A stretch of 5,933 bases of DNA from an uncultured Peptococcaceae bacterium. GTDB lineage: Bacteria > Bacillota > Peptococcia > Peptococcales > Peptococcaceae. The DNA lies in assembly GCA_902492275.1 (NCBI GenBank), contig CABUKW010000164.1, positions 1-5,933 on the forward strand, written 5' to 3'. The translations under genes and the position numbers were made by a program. This document shows positions 5,584 to 5,933 of this stretch, piece after piece (position 1 is the first letter of the stretch; the number at the start of each line of letters is the position of its first letter). Below the pieces are notes generated by a model. It was not told where the DNA came from. It saw only the letters and a list, made by a program, of their open reading frames with translations, and made no database searches.

Positions 5584-5933
5584 ATGGAAGAGCAGGAAGT
5601 CTATCGGCGGATTGACCATACCCAATTAAAGCAGACCGCCGATTGGAAAGCCATAAAAGCTTTGTGCGACGAGGCGATAAGAGGCGGCGCCGCTTCGGTG
5701 TGTATTCCGCCTTGTTATGTGGCTGGCGTCAAGGCTTATGTGCAGGAGCAGATGAAAATTTGTACGGTGGTAGGGTTTCCCAATGGCTATCAAACGACGC
5801 TGGTGAAGTTAGTGGAGACCAAAGAGGCTCTGGCCAACGGCGCCGACGAGATTGATATGGTTATCAATTTATGTCATGTAAAAAATGGTCAGTGGCGCCA
5901 GGTGGCGCATGAAATCAAGGCCTTGAAGCAAGC
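5584..5933 (+). CDS. deoC: Deoxyribose-phosphate aldolase, N-terminal 116 residues (3' end outside window)
   Basis: DeoC splits 2-deoxyribose 5-phosphate into glyceraldehyde 3-phosphate and acetaldehyde, the last step of deoxynucleoside breakdown, in the cytoplasm. Visible family blocks are RIDHTQLK (9-16), ASVCIPPCYV (37-46), CTVVGFPNGYQTT (60-72) and GADEIDMVINL (86-96). Asp91 in EIDMVIN corresponds to the catalytic Asp102 of the E. coli enzyme. The Schiff-base Lys and its partner Lys lie in the missing C-terminal half. The usual VGFPLG is VGFPNG here, a mild variation. The ATG at 5584 is 6 bp after the Sel1 stop; the nearest ribosome site is AAAGG at 5568-5572, inside the end of the Sel1 gene with a longish 11-base spacer. 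Tight spacing with no terminator implies co-transcription, perhaps translational coupling. Nothing in the sequence links the aldolase reaction to the Sel1 protein directly. Confidence 0.95.
   Translation, partial: MEEQEVYRRIDHTQLKQTADWKAIKALCDEAIRGGAASVCIPPCYVAGVKAYVQEQMKICTVVGFPNGYQTTLVKLVETKEALANGADEIDMVINLCHVKNGQWRQVAHEIKALKQ

Noticed and set aside
5643..5855. Arg/Gly-rich 70-residue open frame inside deoC
   Set aside because: It overlaps a clear deoC frame on the same strand and has no ribosome site or family resemblance.

Overview
The window looks like chromosomal DNA of a low-to-mid GC member of the Bacillota (Firmicutes). Shine-Dalgarno sites are strong, rho-independent terminators are conventional, and the gene families (DUF6809, small XRE regulators, an EndA/NucA-type nuclease with an Ada-like tail, lipoprotein serpin, Cys-rich Sel1 protein, deoC) are typical of anaerobic Clostridia or Negativicutes. 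The sequence alone does not settle genus.

Layout. (1) 1-470, +: C-terminal part of a DNA/RNA non-specific endonuclease, cut by the window edge. (2) 503-554: a hairpin between convergent genes that can serve as terminator for both sides. (3) 559-1742: a visibly AT-rich block holding a DUF6809 protein and a small XRE regulator on the minus strand, a shared intergenic region of about 185 bp, and a second XRE regulator on the plus strand that ends at its own terminator. A possible 15-codon leader ORF overlaps the start of the minus-strand XRE gene by ATGA. (4) 1743-2160: about 400 bp with no convincing intact gene. It contains a 37-bp near-perfect palindrome, a possible frameshifted minus-strand remnant, and a TATAAT-type promoter candidate for the next gene. 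(5) 2161-3414, +: a lipoprotein serpin with an intact inhibitory-type hinge, followed by a very good terminator (3425-3478). (6) 3535-5577, +: a 680-residue protein with an N-terminal four-Cys zinc ribbon and about 16 Sel1 repeats. (7) 5584 to the window end, +: start of deoC (deoxyribose-phosphate aldolase), 6 bp behind the Sel1 gene and probably co-transcribed with it.

How the parts relate. The regulator block is closed off by terminators on both sides and differs in base composition from the serpin and Sel1 genes, so it reads as an independent, possibly acquired, regulatory cassette. The serpin is its own transcription unit and would act at the outer surface of the membrane. The Sel1 protein is cytoplasmic, probably a scaffold, and shares a unit with a nucleoside-catabolism gene. 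No CRISPR array, tRNA, rRNA or transposase is visible. The most unusual items are the serpin's lengthened reactive loop, the Cys-laddered zinc-ribbon/Sel1 architecture, the leader-ORF coupling and the orphan palindrome.
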